From the NCBI RefSeq assembly GCF_006715085.1, contig NZ_VFMM01000002.1:806001-870000 (forward strand): 64,000 nt of DNA. The letters run 5' to 3'. This document shows, in pieces, positions 42,933 through 51,174 of the stretch; the first letter of the stretch is position 1; each line of letters begins with the position of its first letter. The stretch is from Kribbella jejuensis. Lineage in GTDB: Bacteria > Actinomycetota > Actinomycetes > Propionibacteriales > Kribbellaceae. The position numbers were made by a program, and so were the translations under genes. The notes below the pieces were generated by a model. That model did not search any database and had not been told where the DNA came from. It was given only the letters and a program-made list of their open reading frames with translations.

Positions 42933-44376
42933 GGTCAAGAAGCGTCAGTGGGGCAGGCTGGTCGCACTAGGGGGCACACTGGCGGTGCTCGTGCCGCTCG
43001 GCTACCTCTGGGCGACCAGCCTGGTGCCGGACTCGTACAACCCGGCAAAGATGGGGTACGCCGACTACGGCGGCGGCTCCATGGAACACATGCACCACGA
43101 AGGGATGAGCGTCACCGAACTTACTGGCCCCAGGACTGGTAAGCCGGACGTCGACGTGACGCTGGTGGCGCGGAAGCAGAAGTACCAACTGGCGTCCGGC
43201 GGGACCGTCGACGGCTACACCGTCAACGGGACGTCGCCCGGACCGCTGATCCGCGCGAAGGTCGGCGACCTGGTCCAGGTCACGTTCGTCAACGAGTCCG
43301 TGAAGGACGGCGCCACCCTGCACTGGCACGGCATCGACGTACCGAACGCCGAGGACGGCGTGGCCGGGGTGACGCAGGACGCCGTACCGGTGGGTGGAAA
43401 GCACGTGTACCGCTTCAAGGCCTCGCAGGCCGGGACGTACTGGTACCACTCGCATCAGGTGTCGAGCGACGAGGTGAAGGGCGGCCTGTTCGGGCCCATC
43501 GTGATCGCGCCGGCCGCGCCAGGTGAGGTCGTCGCGACAATCCACACGTACGACGGCAAGCGGACCATCAACGGGCGCACCGGGAATGGGCGGGTGGAGC
43601 TGCCCGCTGGTACGACGGCCCGCGTGCGGGTGATCAACACCGACAACACGGTCCTGCGCGTGGGGCTCGTCGGCACGCCGTACAAGGTCGTCGCCGTCGA
43701 CGGGAACGACGTACACGATCCGACGCCGGTGACTGCTGCGTATGCGCTACCAGCCGGCGGACGTGTGGATCTCGAGGCGGTGGTCCCGCCGGGCGGGATG
43801 CGTCTGGTGGCCGGTACGTCGTCGTTGTCGCTCGGGATCGCGCCCGCCGGCACCGACCCACCGAGCGCGGAGCTGCCTGGGAACACGGTCGATCTGCTGA
43901 CCTACGGAACGCCCGCGCCGCTCGGCTTCGAGCCGGGCAAGGCGAACCGCACGTTCGAGTACCGCATCGGCCGCACTGCCGGTTTCCTGGACGGCAAACC
44001 GGGGCTGTGGTGGACGATCAACGGCCACAAGTTCCCCGACGTACCGATGTTCATGGTCGCCGAGGGAGACGTGGTCCGGATGAAGATCTCCAACACCAGC
44101 GGCCAAGCCCACCCCATGCACCTCCACGGCCACCACGCGGTCGTCCTCTCCCGCAACGGCATACCCGCCACCGGCTCCCCGTGGTGGACGGACACCTTGG
44201 AGGTAGGCAACAAGGAGACGTACGAAATAGCCTTCGTAGCCAACAATCCAGGCCTCTGGATGGACCACTGCCACAACCTCCCCCACGCCACCCAAGGCCT
44301 CATGACCCACCTCATGTACGAAGGCACCACCACCCCCTACCGAGTAGGCGGCACCTCCCGCAACGAACCTGAGTAG
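42925..44376 (+). CDS. Multicopper oxidase
   Basis: 483 residues. An N-terminal membrane helix (about 12-30) may be an uncleaved anchor or signal, followed by a His/Met-rich segment (MEHMHHEGM, about 53-61). The four copper motifs are HWHG (133-136), YHSH (174-177), HPMHLHGH and HCHNLPHATQGL, with Leu at the type 1 axial position. The domain number (three cupredoxins) suits a laccase/CueO-like enzyme acting outside the membrane on copper(I), phenols or metals. The GTG start overlaps the DUF6220 gene end. Confidence 0.92.
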   Translation: MPEVKKRQWGRLVALGGTLAVLVPLGYLWATSLVPDSYNPAKMGYADYGGGSMEHMHHEGMSVTELTGPRTGKPDVDVTLVARKQKYQLASGGTVDGYTVNGTSPGPLIRAKVGDLVQVTFVNESVKDGATLHWHGIDVPNAEDGVAGVTQDAVPVGGKHVYRFKASQAGTYWYHSHQVSSDEVKGGLFGPIVIAPAAPGEVVATIHTYDGKRTINGRTGNGRVELPAGTTARVRVINTDNTVLRVGLVGTPYKVVAVDGNDVHDPTPVTAAYALPAGGRVDLEAVVPPGGMRLVAGTSSLSLGIAPAGTDPPSAELPGNTVDLLTYGTPAPLGFEPGKANRTFEYRIGRTAGFLDGKPGLWWTINGHKFPDVPMFMVAEGDVVRMKISNTSGQAHPMHLHGHHAVVLSRNGIPATGSPWWTDTLEVGNKETYEIAFVANNPGLWMDHCHNLPHATQGLMTHLMYEGTTTPYRVGGTSRNEPE

Positions 44377-44387
44377 AAGCGCGCATC

Positions 44388-45131
44388 ATGGGTCAAGTGA
44401 GCGCCCCCGACAACGACCTCCATGGCCGCCAGTTGGCGCTGCTGCTGCTCTTCTTCAGCACCGTCGGGGGAGCCCTGTACTTCCTCGGCTGGCTGACCCG
44501 CCCGAACTTCATCTACGACGATCCACTCGTCTGCGCATTCATCGCGGGCGCGGCCTGCATCCCCGCCTACGTCCTGGTCGAGCAGTTCAGTTGGTGGAAG
44601 CGCTTGGAGCAGCCGACCGAACGCACGAAGACCCGCCGCAAGCGGATGAGGTCGCGCGCGTCGGCGAAGGCGCGCGCGTCCCGGTCCGGGCGTCGGTTGC
44701 GGCCCAGCCTGCTTGAAGTGCTGATTCGGACGGTCCGCGTGTTGGTCGGCGTACCGATCGCGTTGGGCTCGCTGGCCATTCTGCCGCTCGGGATCACGGC
44801 CGGCCACGACAACCAGCGCCTGATCGCGCGCGGTCCGATCCAGCAGGCCGTGGTCGTCTCGGTGACCGAGGACAAGTGGTCCAGGTCCCACGAGGTGACC
44901 GTCAAGGTGGCACGCCCGGGCGACGGCGTGGCGGTCGAGGTGGACGGCGGCGATCAGCTGGATCCGGAGCCGGCCGTGGGCGACCGGATCGACGTGGTGG
45001 TCGATCCGGAGGATCCGTCGAACGTTGTTGCGGCCCGGGTCGACTGGTCGATGCCGTGGTGGGCTTGGCCGTTCGGCATCGTGATCACGCTGGTGCTGCT
45101 CGCGATGGGGCTCGGGATCGCGTTCGGGTGA
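44388..45131 (+). CDS. DUF3592-like membrane protein
   Basis: 247 residues. Two helices near the N-terminus (about 18-36, 45-62), a very basic linker (about 70-105, rich in Lys/Arg/Ser), a third helix (about 115-135), a small soluble domain resembling DUF3592 (about 145-215, RGPIQQAVVVSVTEDKW...VGDRIDVVVDPEDPSNV) and a final helix. No function is known. It starts 11 bases after the oxidase stop, so it may belong to the same unit. It ends 4 bases before the stop of the convergent 59-residue gene. Confidence 0.82.
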   Translation: MGQVSAPDNDLHGRQLALLLLFFSTVGGALYFLGWLTRPNFIYDDPLVCAFIAGAACIPAYVLVEQFSWWKRLEQPTERTKTRRKRMRSRASAKARASRSGRRLRPSLLEVLIRTVRVLVGVPIALGSLAILPLGITAGHDNQRLIARGPIQQAVVVSVTEDKWSRSHEVTVKVARPGDGVAVEVDGGDQLDPEPAVGDRIDVVVDPEDPSNVVAARVDWSMPWWAWPFGIVITLVLLAMGLGIAFG

Positions 45132-45135
45132 CCGC

Positions 45136-45315
45136 TCAGGACGCCTGGTCGAGGGCGGCCAGCCGGGCGCAGGCGGCTTGGAGGGCGTCGGACTGGGTGG
45201 TGTAGATGCCGTACCAGAGGGGGTTGTCCGGCTGTGGGTCCAGTTCGTCGTCGACGTCGGCGTACCATTCGTCGAGCGTTCTGAAGACCCGTGCGTGTAG
45301 ATGGTTGTCGTTCAC
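45136..45315 (-). CDS. 59-residue acidic protein, paralogue of the protein at 59283-59504
   Basis: GTG 45315 has AGGAG seven bases upstream; the stop TGA is at 45136. The protein is acidic in the middle (WYADVDDELDPQPDNPLWYG) and ends in a helix (SDALQAACARLAALDQ). The pattern W-x-A-D-x-D-D-x-x-D-x-Q-P-D-x-P-x-W followed by an Ala-rich helix is shared with the 73-residue protein at 59283-59504, which is strong evidence that this is a real gene. Function is unknown; no signal or membrane helix. Confidence 0.78.
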   Translation of the reverse strand: MNDNHLHARVFRTLDEWYADVDDELDPQPDNPLWYGIYTTQSDALQAACARLAALDQAS

Positions 45316-45394
45316 CGCACCACTCCTGGAAGTGAGAACCGTGTCCTACTCACAGGATGTGACGACCGCCGCGGCGATGCGGTGAACGACACGC

Positions 45395-46492
45395 CTATGT
45401 GACCAGTACGGTGATGCGCTGGGCGGTGTTGTTGGAGAAGCCGCCGCGGTTCCACTCCGCCTCGATGGGTTGTTCGCGGCCGCTGGTGTCGTACGCGCGG
45501 ACCGTGAGGACGTGCTCGCCCGGCGTCGCCTCCCAGTCGTACGCGAACGCCCGCCACGCCAGCTCGTCGTTGCTTGGGGCATCCAGTTTGGCCTCGTGCC
45601 AGTTCACGCCGGCGTCGGTGCTGACCTCCACCCGCTCGATCGGCGCCCACCCCGACCAGGCCCGCCCGAACAACGGAACGGTGCCGGCGGCAACGAACCG
45701 GTGGCGGCTCATGAAGTCGGGGAAACCGGGCGGTATCAGCAGCGCCCGCGGCTCGATCCGCGTCACCGGGCGCCCGGGGTCGTCCGGCGTCTTCCGCAGT
45801 ACGTAGGCGACCTTGTTCTGATACCCGTCGAACTCGTGGTCGATCACCTCGATCGACCGCAGCCACTTCACGCTGGCCATCCCGTACCACCCCGGTACGA
45901 CGAGCCGCAGCGGATACCCGTGCTGCGGCGGCAACGGCGCACCGTTCATCTCCCACGCCACGATCGTGCCGGACTCGATCGCCTCCGCTACCGACAGCCC
46001 GCGCTGGTAGTCCTGCTCGACACCGCGCTCCACCCCGTGGTCCGCGCCGGTGAACACGACGTCGACGGCGTCCTCGCGCAGCCCCGCCAACCGGAGCAGA
46101 TCGGCAAGCAAAACGCCGGTCCATTCCGCCGTACCGACCGCCTCCGACAACCACGGCTGGCTGATCGGCCGCGGCTGCAGCGTCGCCCGCCCGTTCCCGG
46201 CGCACTCGAGCGTGACCCGGATCGTCCGCCGGCCCATCGCCCGCAGCTCGGTCAGCCCGAACGACAACGGCTCCTCGACACGACCCCCCACGGTGAGCCG
46301 CCAGTCACCCGCCGCCGTCGCGGGGATGTCGTAGTGCACGAGCACGTAGTGCAGCCCCGGCGGCGTCACGTCGTACCGCAACCCCTCCAACGGCATGCCA
46401 TGATTCCGTGCCGCCAACTGCAGCTCGTCCCCCGTAATCCCCTCACCGGTATCCGCCAACCGCCCCGCCACACTGAAGTCACCAATAGACAT
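45395..46492 (-). CDS. Sulfite-oxidase-like molybdopterin oxidoreductase
   Basis: 365 residues from ATG 46492 (GGAGGGGG upstream). The oxidoreductase molybdopterin domain (about 45-225) carries the Mo-ligand cysteine C97 in VTLECAGNGR, YGMASVKWL and the acid region GVEQDYQRGLS. A C-terminal Mo-co dimerisation domain (about 240-365, immunoglobulin-like; VSTDAGVNWHEAKL, YDWEATPGEH) completes the sulfite-oxidase layout. It has no haem domain and no Tat signal, so a cytosolic sulfite- or sulfoxide-type activity with an unknown electron partner is likely. Confidence 0.92.
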   Translation of the reverse strand: MSIGDFSVAGRLADTGEGITGDELQLAARNHGMPLEGLRYDVTPPGLHYVLVHYDIPATAAGDWRLTVGGRVEEPLSFGLTELRAMGRRTIRVTLECAGNGRATLQPRPISQPWLSEAVGTAEWTGVLLADLLRLAGLREDAVDVVFTGADHGVERGVEQDYQRGLSVAEAIESGTIVAWEMNGAPLPPQHGYPLRLVVPGWYGMASVKWLRSIEVIDHEFDGYQNKVAYVLRKTPDDPGRPVTRIEPRALLIPPGFPDFMSRHRFVAAGTVPLFGRAWSGWAPIERVEVSTDAGVNWHEAKLDAPSNDELAWRAFAYDWEATPGEHVLTVRAYDTSGREQPIEAEWNRGGFSNNTAQRITVLVT

Positions 46493-46519
46493 CGCAGTTC
46501 CCCCTCCCCGCACCCAACA

Positions 46520-47053
46520 CTAATCGGGAAGCATCCCCAGCACGAGCCCAGCGATGTTCCACGCGTCGTCTGCCCCCGAATGATGCCGCCCCTCGAGCGG
46601 CACCCCCGCGACCTCCAACGCCCGCGCCATCCCCGGCCGCCGCTTCAACCCCCGAACCTCGGCGAACCGCGCCTTGGCGTTCCAATGCTCATCGCCGAAC
46701 GGGTACGCGACTCCAAGCGCCTCACACTGCCGGAGGAACTGCTTGCGGTCGTAGTCTCCCCAACTGGCCCACGGCAGCAGGTCCGTCCGGTACTCCGACA
46801 TCAACAGCCCACAAGCCTCACCGAACGAAACCCCGCCGTCCACCTGCTTCTGCGTGAGCCCAGTCAGCTCCGTGCAGAAGTCACTGACCCCGGACCGCTC
46901 CGGCCGCACCAGGACCTGGTGCTTCGCCAGCCGACGACGGCTGTCGAGGTCGACGACGGTGAGACCGATCTCGATGATCTCGTGCTCTTCCCCCGGCGGC
47001 GGATCGCCTTCCCAGCAGGTCGCCTCGACGTCGACGACGTTCAGCAGCCGCAC
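46520..47053 (-). CDS. DEDD-family 3'-5' exonuclease
   Basis: 177 residues. The exonuclease motifs are VDVEATCWE (ExoI, D8 and E10), WASWGDYD (ExoII) and HHSGADDAWNIA (ExoIII, HxxxxD), the DEDDh set of RNase T, KapD and ERI-1-like enzymes. It should trim RNA or DNA 3' ends. The GTG start shares one base with the response-regulator stop (TAGTG), so it is translationally coupled to a two-component system with which it has no obvious functional tie. Confidence 0.9.
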   Translation of the reverse strand: MRLLNVVDVEATCWEGDPPPGEEHEIIEIGLTVVDLDSRRRLAKHQVLVRPERSGVSDFCTELTGLTQKQVDGGVSFGEACGLLMSEYRTDLLPWASWGDYDRKQFLRQCEALGVAYPFGDEHWNAKARFAEVRGLKRRPGMARALEVAGVPLEGRHHSGADDAWNIAGLVLGMLPD

Positions 47054-47661
47054 TACAACCAGCCGTTGTCGAGGGCTATGCGGGCGGCTTCGGCTCGGGT
47101 GCGGGCGCCGGTTTTGCCGATGGCGCTGGAGAGGTGGTTGCGGACGGTACCTTCGGACAGGTGGAGTTCCTTCGCGATGTCGGCGACGGTACCTCCGTCC
47201 CGGGCGGCCCGCAGTACGTCGGACTCGCGGCCCGTCAGCGGACTCGTACCGGCGACCAGCGTCTCGGCGGCGAGTGACGGGTCGACCACGCGCAGCCCCT
47301 GGTGCACCCGCCGGACCGCGTCCGCGAGCTGCGTCGCGGGCGTGTCCTTGACGACGAACCCGGCGGCGCCCGCCTCCATCGCGCGACGCAAATACCCAGG
47401 ACGCCCGAACGTCGTCACCATCAGCACGCGAACCCCGGGTACGGCGGTATGCAACGCGGCGGCGGCCTCGATACCGTCCAGCCCGGGCATCTCCACGTCG
47501 AGCAGCGCGACGTCCGGCTGCGAGCTCTTCGCGGCGTCGATCACCTCGTCGCCACGGCCTACCTCGGCCACCACGTCCAGGTCGGGCTCGAGATCGAGCA
47601 GGGCGGCCAGCGCGCCACGGACCAGCGCCTGATCGTCGGCGATCAGCAGTCGGATACTCAC
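47053..47661 (-). CDS. NarL/DesR-type response regulator
   Basis: 202 residues from GTG 47661. The receiver has D9/D10, phospho-acceptor D55 in VALLDVEMPGLDG, and the lysine in FVVKDTP. The LuxR helix-turn-helix lies at about 137-195 (LTGRESDVLRAARDGGTVADIAKEL). It follows the partner kinase by 24 bases, a gap made of an imperfect 14-base tandem duplication (47664-47691) that also spans the kinase stop. It most likely controls the ABC exporter genes upstream. Confidence 0.92.
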   Translation of the reverse strand: MSIRLLIADDQALVRGALAALLDLEPDLDVVAEVGRGDEVIDAAKSSQPDVALLDVEMPGLDGIEAAAALHTAVPGVRVLMVTTFGRPGYLRRAMEAGAAGFVVKDTPATQLADAVRRVHQGLRVVDPSLAAETLVAGTSPLTGRESDVLRAARDGGTVADIAKELHLSEGTVRNHLSSAIGKTGARTRAEAARIALDNGWL

Positions 47662-47685
47662 GGCACCATCCTCACAGCACCATCT

Positions 47686-48822
47686 TCACAGGCCGACCTT
47701 CACCGCGAGCCGGAACCCGCCGCCGGGCGCCTGACCGACCTGTACGCCGGCGTCGGCCTGGTTGGCGCGCTCCCGCAATCCGACCAGCCCGTGGCCCGAC
47801 GCGCCCCCACCCGGCGTCGGCCCCTTCCCGTCGTCGAGTACCTCGATCTGGTCGGCCGCGATCTTGATCGAGCACCGTTTCGCCCCGGAGTGCCGTACGA
47901 CGTTCGTCACGCCCTCCCGCACCACCCAGGCGAACAGCTCCCGGTTCTCCTCCGGTACTTCGTCCACCGTCGTCGGCAGGTCCGCCTTGATCTCCGCGGC
48001 CTGCAACGCGGCCCGCGCCGATACGAGTTCCCCGGCAAGGCTCAGTTCCCGGTACCCCGCGACCGCTGCCCGTACGTCGGCCAGCGCCGCCCGCGCCAGG
48101 CTCTCGACGTCCGCGACCTCCGACGCGGCCCGTTCCGGGTTCGCCGCGATCAGCTTCCCGGCGAGCTCGGCCTTCACCGTGATCACGGTCAGCGAGTGTC
48201 CGAGGATGTCGTGCAGGTCCCGCGCGAAACGGTTCCGTTCCTCCTGTACGGCGAGCTCCGCCATGTCCTTGCGGGTCGCGCTCAGCTCGATGCTGCGCTG
48301 GATCGCCCGCCGCATCCCGAACACGGCCAGCGCGCCGAGGAAGATCGCGAACCCGTAGCTCCCGTCGTCGGTCCACCCCGGTACGACCCGCATCGACACC
48401 TCGGCGCCGAGCAGCAGCGCCGCGACGAACGCGAAGCCGACGCGCAAATCCAGCAACATCATCGCGACCGACCCGATGTAGACCAGGCCGGTGAGCGCGG
48501 TCTGCCCGGCGGTCGGAATCATCAGCAGGCAGAGCGCCAGCATCAGGGCCAGGTACGCGCCTTTCTGCCAGCTCGAGAGCAGGTGCTGCCGGGCCATCCG
48601 GCGCATCAGCCCGAAGAACCCGAGGTAGCTGGCCGCGAACAGCGCCAGGTTCAGGAACCCGAGGAACTGGACGACACCCTGCTGGCGCTCCGCGATGCTC
48701 TGCAAGGGCTGCGCGAGGTAGAACAGCCAGACTCCGGCCGCGAGCCAGCCCCAGCGGCCCGGACCGGCGCCGACACGGTCGGCCACACCGTCCGAGGCGC
48801 GGGGGCTGTCGTTGGTCTTCAC
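47686..48822 (-). CDS. DesK-type sensor histidine kinase
   Basis: 378 residues from GTG 48822. Five to six membrane helices (about 26-170) precede the HisKA_3 domain with RDLHDILGHSLTVI (H204) and the HATPase domain with GVTNVVRHSGA, VLDDGKGP and GHGLVGLRER. This is the NarL-partner class of kinase. Upstream in the same run lie the permease and ATPase of an ABC exporter, the usual setting of kinases that sense membrane state or antibiotics through a transporter. Confidence 0.9.
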   Translation of the reverse strand: MKTNDSPRASDGVADRVGAGPGRWGWLAAGVWLFYLAQPLQSIAERQQGVVQFLGFLNLALFAASYLGFFGLMRRMARQHLLSSWQKGAYLALMLALCLLMIPTAGQTALTGLVYIGSVAMMLLDLRVGFAFVAALLLGAEVSMRVVPGWTDDGSYGFAIFLGALAVFGMRRAIQRSIELSATRKDMAELAVQEERNRFARDLHDILGHSLTVITVKAELAGKLIAANPERAASEVADVESLARAALADVRAAVAGYRELSLAGELVSARAALQAAEIKADLPTTVDEVPEENRELFAWVVREGVTNVVRHSGAKRCSIKIAADQIEVLDDGKGPTPGGGASGHGLVGLRERANQADAGVQVGQAPGGGFRLAVKVGL

Positions 48823-48857
48823 GATGGTTACGGTAAGCCTTCGGTCAACGCTGGTGC

Positions 48858-49592
48858 TCAGGCGCGGGCGGTGTCGGCGCGGTACCGGCGCAGCCCGATG
48901 AAGCCGAGTACGACGGTCCAGCCGAGCACCACGAGCAGCGCGTGGGTGTCGAGTCCGCTCTGCGTCAGCGCACTGCGCGAGGTCTGACCGGTCCAGTACG
49001 CCGGCGTGAGCTGCGCGATGTGCTTCATGATCGAGGGCATCTGGTCGACCGGCAGCCACAGCCCGCCGAACGCCGCGATCAGCATCGTGCTGAGACCGGT
49101 GATCGGCTGCACGCTGTCCGGCTTCGCGATGTACCCGATGACCAGGCCGATCGCCGCGAACGGCAGCGCACCGAGCCAGGACACCAACGCGACCGTGATC
49201 CACTGGGTGGCGCTCAGGTGCACGTGGCCGAGGATCATCCCGAACAGGAACACCACGATCAGCGGCGGGACCGCCAGCAGCAGGCTGAGGATGACCTTGT
49301 TCACGACGTACGCCTGCGGCTTCAGCGGCGTCAGCCGGAGCGTCCGGTTCCAGCCGCCGTCCCGCTCGGCCGCGATCGCGCCGCCGCTGCTCATCGCCGC
49401 CGACATCGAGCCGAACATCGCCATACTGACCATCACGTACGCGATCGCGGAGATCCCGCCCTCGCTGGCTTCCTTCGGGATGGTCAGTCCGAAGATCATG
49501 AACAGCACCACCGGCATCAGGATCGAGAAGATCATTACCCGGCGGTTCCGCAGCGTCCGGCGGATGTCGAAGATCAGGTAGTCGCGGTTCAT
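48858..49592 (-). CDS. ABC-2 type exporter permease
   Basis: 244 residues from ATG 49592, overlapping the ATPase stop as ATGA. Six membrane helices with the ABC-2 signature regions (RTLRNRRVMIFSILMPVVLFMIFG near the start; ERDGGWNRTLRLTPLKP in the loop; GLWLPVDQMPSIMKHIAQLTPAYW near the end). It forms a drug- or lipid-type exporter with the next gene upstream. Confidence 0.92.
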   Translation of the reverse strand: MNRDYLIFDIRRTLRNRRVMIFSILMPVVLFMIFGLTIPKEASEGGISAIAYVMVSMAMFGSMSAAMSSGGAIAAERDGGWNRTLRLTPLKPQAYVVNKVILSLLLAVPPLIVVFLFGMILGHVHLSATQWITVALVSWLGALPFAAIGLVIGYIAKPDSVQPITGLSTMLIAAFGGLWLPVDQMPSIMKHIAQLTPAYWTGQTSRSALTQSGLDTHALLVVLGWTVVLGFIGLRRYRADTARA

Positions 49593-50491
49593 GCCAGGGT
49601 CTCCTCTTGGGCCGAGCTGATGGCCAGTACGGCGTCCTCGAGGTCCGCCGAGGTCACCTCGATGTCGTGCGCCCTCGTGTTGTCGAGCAGGTACCGCAGG
49701 GTGTTGTCGGAGTCCGCGCACTGCAGCAGCACCACTTCGCCGCGGGTCTCGACGTTCCGTACGCCGGGCAGCGACGCCAGCGCGGCGAGGTCGGCTCCGG
49801 GTACGGTGGCGCGGATCGTCCGCCCGGACACACTCGCTTTGATCTGCGCAGCGGTGCCGTCGGCAACGACCTTGCCGTGCCGCATCAGGACGACGCGATC
49901 GGCGTACGAGTCGGCCTCCTCCAGGTAGTGGGTCGCGAACAGCACGGTCCGCCCGCGGGCGGTCTCCGCGTGCATCGACGCCCAGAAGTCACGCCGCGCC
50001 TCGACGTCCATCCCGGTCGTCGGCTCGTCCAGCACGATCAGGTCCGGCTCCGGGATGATCGCCATCGCGAACCGGACCCGCTGCTTCTGCCCGCCGGACA
50101 GCCCCTTCATCACGCGGCCGGTGAGATCGGCGATGCCGGCCCGCTCGAGCGCCTCCTGCACGGGCAGCGGGTTCTTGTGCAATCCCGCGACCAGGTTCAG
50201 CAGTTCGCCCACCTTCGCGTCCTCGATGATCCCGCCGCTCTGCAACATCACCCCGACCTGCCCCTGGGTGATCGCGTCGGTCGGCGTACCGCCGTACACC
50301 TGCACGGTCCCCTGATCCGGCCGCACCAGCCCCAGGAGCATCTCGATCGTGGTCGACTTCCCGGCCCCGTTCGGCCCCAGCAGCGCCACCACCTCGCCGG
50401 ACCGGATCTCCAAATCCACCCCGGCGACGGCCTGCACATCCCCATACCTCTTGGTCACACCCCGCAGGCTGACCGCAGTCGTTGTCGTCAT
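49589..50491 (-). CDS. ABC exporter ATP-binding protein
   Basis: 300 residues from ATG 50491. Walker A GPNGAGKST, Q-loop in MLQSGGI, signature LSGGQKQR, Walker B LIVLDEPTTGMD and the H-loop ATHYLEE are all present. A C-terminal domain (about 215-300) is typical of DrrA/CcmA-type exporters. It heads the leftward run ABC ATPase, permease, kinase, regulator, exonuclease, sulfite-oxidase-like enzyme. A longer upstream reading adds 14 codons with no better ribosome site. Confidence 0.93.
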   Translation of the reverse strand: MTTTTAVSLRGVTKRYGDVQAVAGVDLEIRSGEVVALLGPNGAGKSTTIEMLLGLVRPDQGTVQVYGGTPTDAITQGQVGVMLQSGGIIEDAKVGELLNLVAGLHKNPLPVQEALERAGIADLTGRVMKGLSGGQKQRVRFAMAIIPEPDLIVLDEPTTGMDVEARRDFWASMHAETARGRTVLFATHYLEEADSYADRVVLMRHGKVVADGTAAQIKASVSGRTIRATVPGADLAALASLPGVRNVETRGEVVLLQCADSDNTLRYLLDNTRAHDIEVTSADLEDAVLAISSAQEETLA

Positions 50492-50667
50492 ACCCAAAGC
50501 ATCCCGGCGCCCGCCGTCCCAGCCCTGGACCACTCGTCACAACCCATCCATGACATCCGTCAGCCCACTCTCAGGGTCCTCCCTCAGGGTCGCTGCAAGG
50601 GACCAACCAGTTTGGGGGTGGTGGGTTGGGGTCGGGGGGAGTACGGGTGGAGGGGAGAGGAGTGGTG

Positions 50668-51159
50668 ATGGGGACTTTGACGGTTTGGAAGTTCGGGAGC
50701 TGGGACGGGGCCAATCAGGCGATCGGGACGTTGGAGGGATTGGCCAAGGACGGGGTGATTCGGGTGGTTGATGCTGCCTCGGTTTCTTGGCAACCGGAGA
50801 TGCGGCGGCCTCGGACTCGCCAGGTGCGGAGTTTGACGGGCGTGGGGGCGGTGGGCGGGATGTTTTGGGGGTTGCTGTTCGGGACGGTGTTTCTGGGTCC
50901 GGTGGCGGGGGTGGCGTTGGGGGCGGCTGCTGGGGCGTTGGCTGGATCCTTGGTGGATGTGGGGATTGACGACGACTTCATCGAGAGCGTGCGGGATCAG
51001 GTGACGCCGGGGACTTCGGCGTTGTTCTTGCTGTCCAGTGATGAGGACACGGAGAAGATCCGGGACACCTTTCGGGCTACTGGATTGCGGGCACGGTTGA
51101 TTCAGTCGAATCTGTCTGCTGAGCAGGAGGCAGCAATCCACGAACTGTTCGCGGATTGA
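50668..51159 (+). CDS. DUF1269 membrane-associated protein
   Basis: 163 residues from ATG 50668 (GAGAGGAG upstream; a GTG one codon earlier is possible). MGTLTVWKFGSWDGANQAIGTLEGLAKDGVI and the Gly-rich hydrophobic hairpin (about 65-105, GVGAVGGMFWGLLFGTVFLGP) are the DUF1269 pattern, followed by a soluble C-terminal part. Function of the family is unknown. The DNA uses G at third positions (GGG, TTG) more than neighbouring genes. It ends 15 bases before the convergent glycoside-hydrolase gene. Confidence 0.88.
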   Translation: MGTLTVWKFGSWDGANQAIGTLEGLAKDGVIRVVDAASVSWQPEMRRPRTRQVRSLTGVGAVGGMFWGLLFGTVFLGPVAGVALGAAAGALAGSLVDVGIDDDFIESVRDQVTPGTSALFLLSSDEDTEKIRDTFRATGLRARLIQSNLSAEQEAAIHELFAD

Positions 51160-51174
51160 GGACCAGCCTTGTTT

